Of a stretch of 28,684 bases of DNA, positions 27,104 to 28,684 are shown in pieces. The first letter of the stretch is position 1. Each line of letters begins with the position of its first letter. The notes under the pieces were generated by a model that was given only the letters and a program-made list of their open reading frames with translations, was not told where the DNA came from and did not search any database. The DNA comes from Chrysochromulina parva. Lineage: Eukaryota; Haptophyta; Prymnesiales; Chrysochromulinaceae. The DNA lies in the NCBI GenBank assembly GCA_002887195.1, contig PJAB01000370.1, positions 1-28,684 of the forward strand, written 5' to 3'. Both the position numbers and the translations under genes were made by a program.

Positions 27104-28045
27104 TCAGCATAGGCTCAGCGCGGCGAGCAGCTCCGTCATCTGCTCGTTGAAGGCGCCGTCCATCCGAACACGCAAGGCGGGCACCATACTCAGCCTCGCA
27201 CTCTCCTCGAGCTGCGCCAACTCGTCCCGCCAGGCGGTGGCAATTTCCACTGCAGCTGTCGGCGCGAGCCTCTCGCCCCTCTCGGCGGCGTCCTCCTGCA
27301 AGCGGCGTACGAGCTCATCGGCGTGCTCCATTTCCAGCAGCAGCAAGGCCGTGGGATGCCCGACGTTGTACGTGCAGTCGCTGAGCCGTTCGGCAGAAGC
27401 AGCGCCGTCGCAGCCAGCTAGATAGCCCTCGAGGAGCACCGTGGCCTGTGGCTGGCGGCTGAGCGCGTCCGCGACCGTAGCGAGCACGTCGGCGGGTGCG
27501 CCGTTGCGATGCCGGCCCGCCTGCGCCTGGACAAAGGTGATGCCAAAGTCTGCCGCGAGCTGCCGGCAGAGCTTGCTCACGACGCCAAAGCCGGGAGGCG
27601 CCTGCACGAGCACCACACCCTCAGGAAGCGGCCAGTCGCCTACTAATAGTGGCTCAGAGATCTTCAACTTGATGGTGCGAGTCAGCCGCTTCAACCTGCG
27701 GACTTCAGCCCAAGCTGCCGCCGCAACCGCCGCATCTCGTGCTGCCTCCGCCTCGTCCGCCACCGGCCGCCGGCGGGCGCGCTCCTGGCGCGCAGCGTCC
27801 AGTTGGTCCTTGAGTGCCGAAATCTCCAAATCGAGCTGATACACCGTCTGTCCCTGCTGCCGCTGCTTGACCGTCTCAGCAGCGCCGCTCGAGCGGCTCG
27901 CGAGAAAGTCAGAAAGATAGGCGGCCGGATCGGACGGCTGGTCGCGGAGTGCGCCCGTCACGCCCTCGGAGAGTAAGGGTGCGAGCTCGCGCAGCTGCGA
28001 TTCGGTCGATGTCTCCTGTGTCGAGAGCGTGAACGCCGATGGCAT
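27104..28045 (-). CDS. Dpy-30 motif plus adenylate-kinase-like protein (degenerate P-loop)
   Basis: A 313-residue protein from the ATG at 28045; the longer frame to 28261 begins at a GTG and runs through promoter-like AT-richer sequence. Residues 16-50 (LRELAPLLSEGVTGALRDQPSDPAAYLSDFLA) fit the Dpy-30 dimerisation/docking motif. A Gln/Arg/Ala-rich coiled coil spans 68-125. Residues 143-313 resemble a nucleoside-monophosphate kinase: VVLVQAPPGFGVVSK (144-158), LAADFGITFVQ, TVLLEGYLAG (202-211) and PTALLLLEMEHADELVRRL (231-249). The normal GxPGSGKGT loop is altered and its lysine misplaced, so catalysis is doubtful. Dpy-30 motifs occur in ciliary adenylate kinases such as AK7. A structural or regulatory axonemal role is inferred, supported only loosely by nearby BBS1. 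Confidence 0.65.
   Translation of the reverse strand: MPSAFTLSTQETSTESQLRELAPLLSEGVTGALRDQPSDPAAYLSDFLASRSSGAAETVKQRQQGQTVYQLDLEISALKDQLDAARQERARRRPVADEAEAARDAAVAAAAWAEVRRLKRLTRTIKLKISEPLLVGDWPLPEGVVLVQAPPGFGVVSKLCRQLAADFGITFVQAQAGRHRNGAPADVLATVADALSRQPQATVLLEGYLAGCDGAASAERLSDCTYNVGHPTALLLLEMEHADELVRRLQEDAAERGERLAPTAAVEIATAWRDELAQLEESARLSMVPALRVRMDGAFNEQMTELLAALSLC

Positions 28046-28684
<639 letters not shown>

Overview
The window is a piece of GC-rich nuclear DNA from a eukaryote. Evidence for this is actin, a heterotrimeric G-protein alpha subunit, BBS1, an SHPRH-type SWI/SNF helicase, an ER-type cyclophilin split by a GT-AG intron, and two proteins with N-myristoylation signals. BBS1 and a Dpy-30/adenylate-kinase-like protein suggest a cell that builds a flagellum. 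GC-rich, mostly intron-poor genes on alternating strands, a class II CPD photolyase and a NACHT-type NTPase fit a flagellated unicellular alga. A haptophyte is my best guess, but nothing here proves the lineage.

Layout, left to right. 1-3829 (-): start of a large NACHT (STAND) NTPase that runs off the left edge, with a RelA/SpoT-like segment and possibly the first leucine-rich repeat at its end. 4616-7945 (-): secreted protein with two sulfotransferase-like domains in tandem, joined by Ala/Pro-rich and minisatellite-coded linkers. 8637-9236 (+): small dual-specificity phosphatase. 9782-11176 (-): SPOUT1/C9orf114-type RNA methyltransferase. 11421-13967 (+): G-alpha subunit with an extra C-terminal region of about 490 residues. 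14482-15215 (-): cyclophilin, two exons. 15526-16614 (-): single-domain paralogue of the tandem sulfotransferase. 16848-17339 (-): myristoylated EF-hand protein with a Cys/His zinc-type module. 17532-22799 (+): SHPRH-like helicase. 23110-24567 (-): class II photolyase. 24899-26776 (+): BBS1. 27104-28045 (-): Dpy-30/adenylate-kinase-like protein. 28436-28684 (+): 5' end of actin, cut by the right edge.

Most neighbours are divergent or convergent, with spacers of about 200-790 bp, so several promoters are probably bidirectional (DSP/sulfotransferase, SPOUT1/G-alpha, EF-hand/SHPRH, photolyase/BBS1, AK-like/actin). The genes do not form one pathway. Loose themes are membrane signalling (G-alpha, EF-hand, phosphatase), cilium biology (BBS1, Dpy-30/AK), DNA-damage response (SHPRH, photolyase) and the secretory pathway (cyclophilin, two sulfotransferase-like genes).

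The least ordinary items are the G-alpha fusion, the tandem sulfotransferase-like protein with its nearby paralogue, the NACHT protein's architecture, and the EF-hand plus zinc-module protein. All identifications come from reading motifs by eye; no database search was run.
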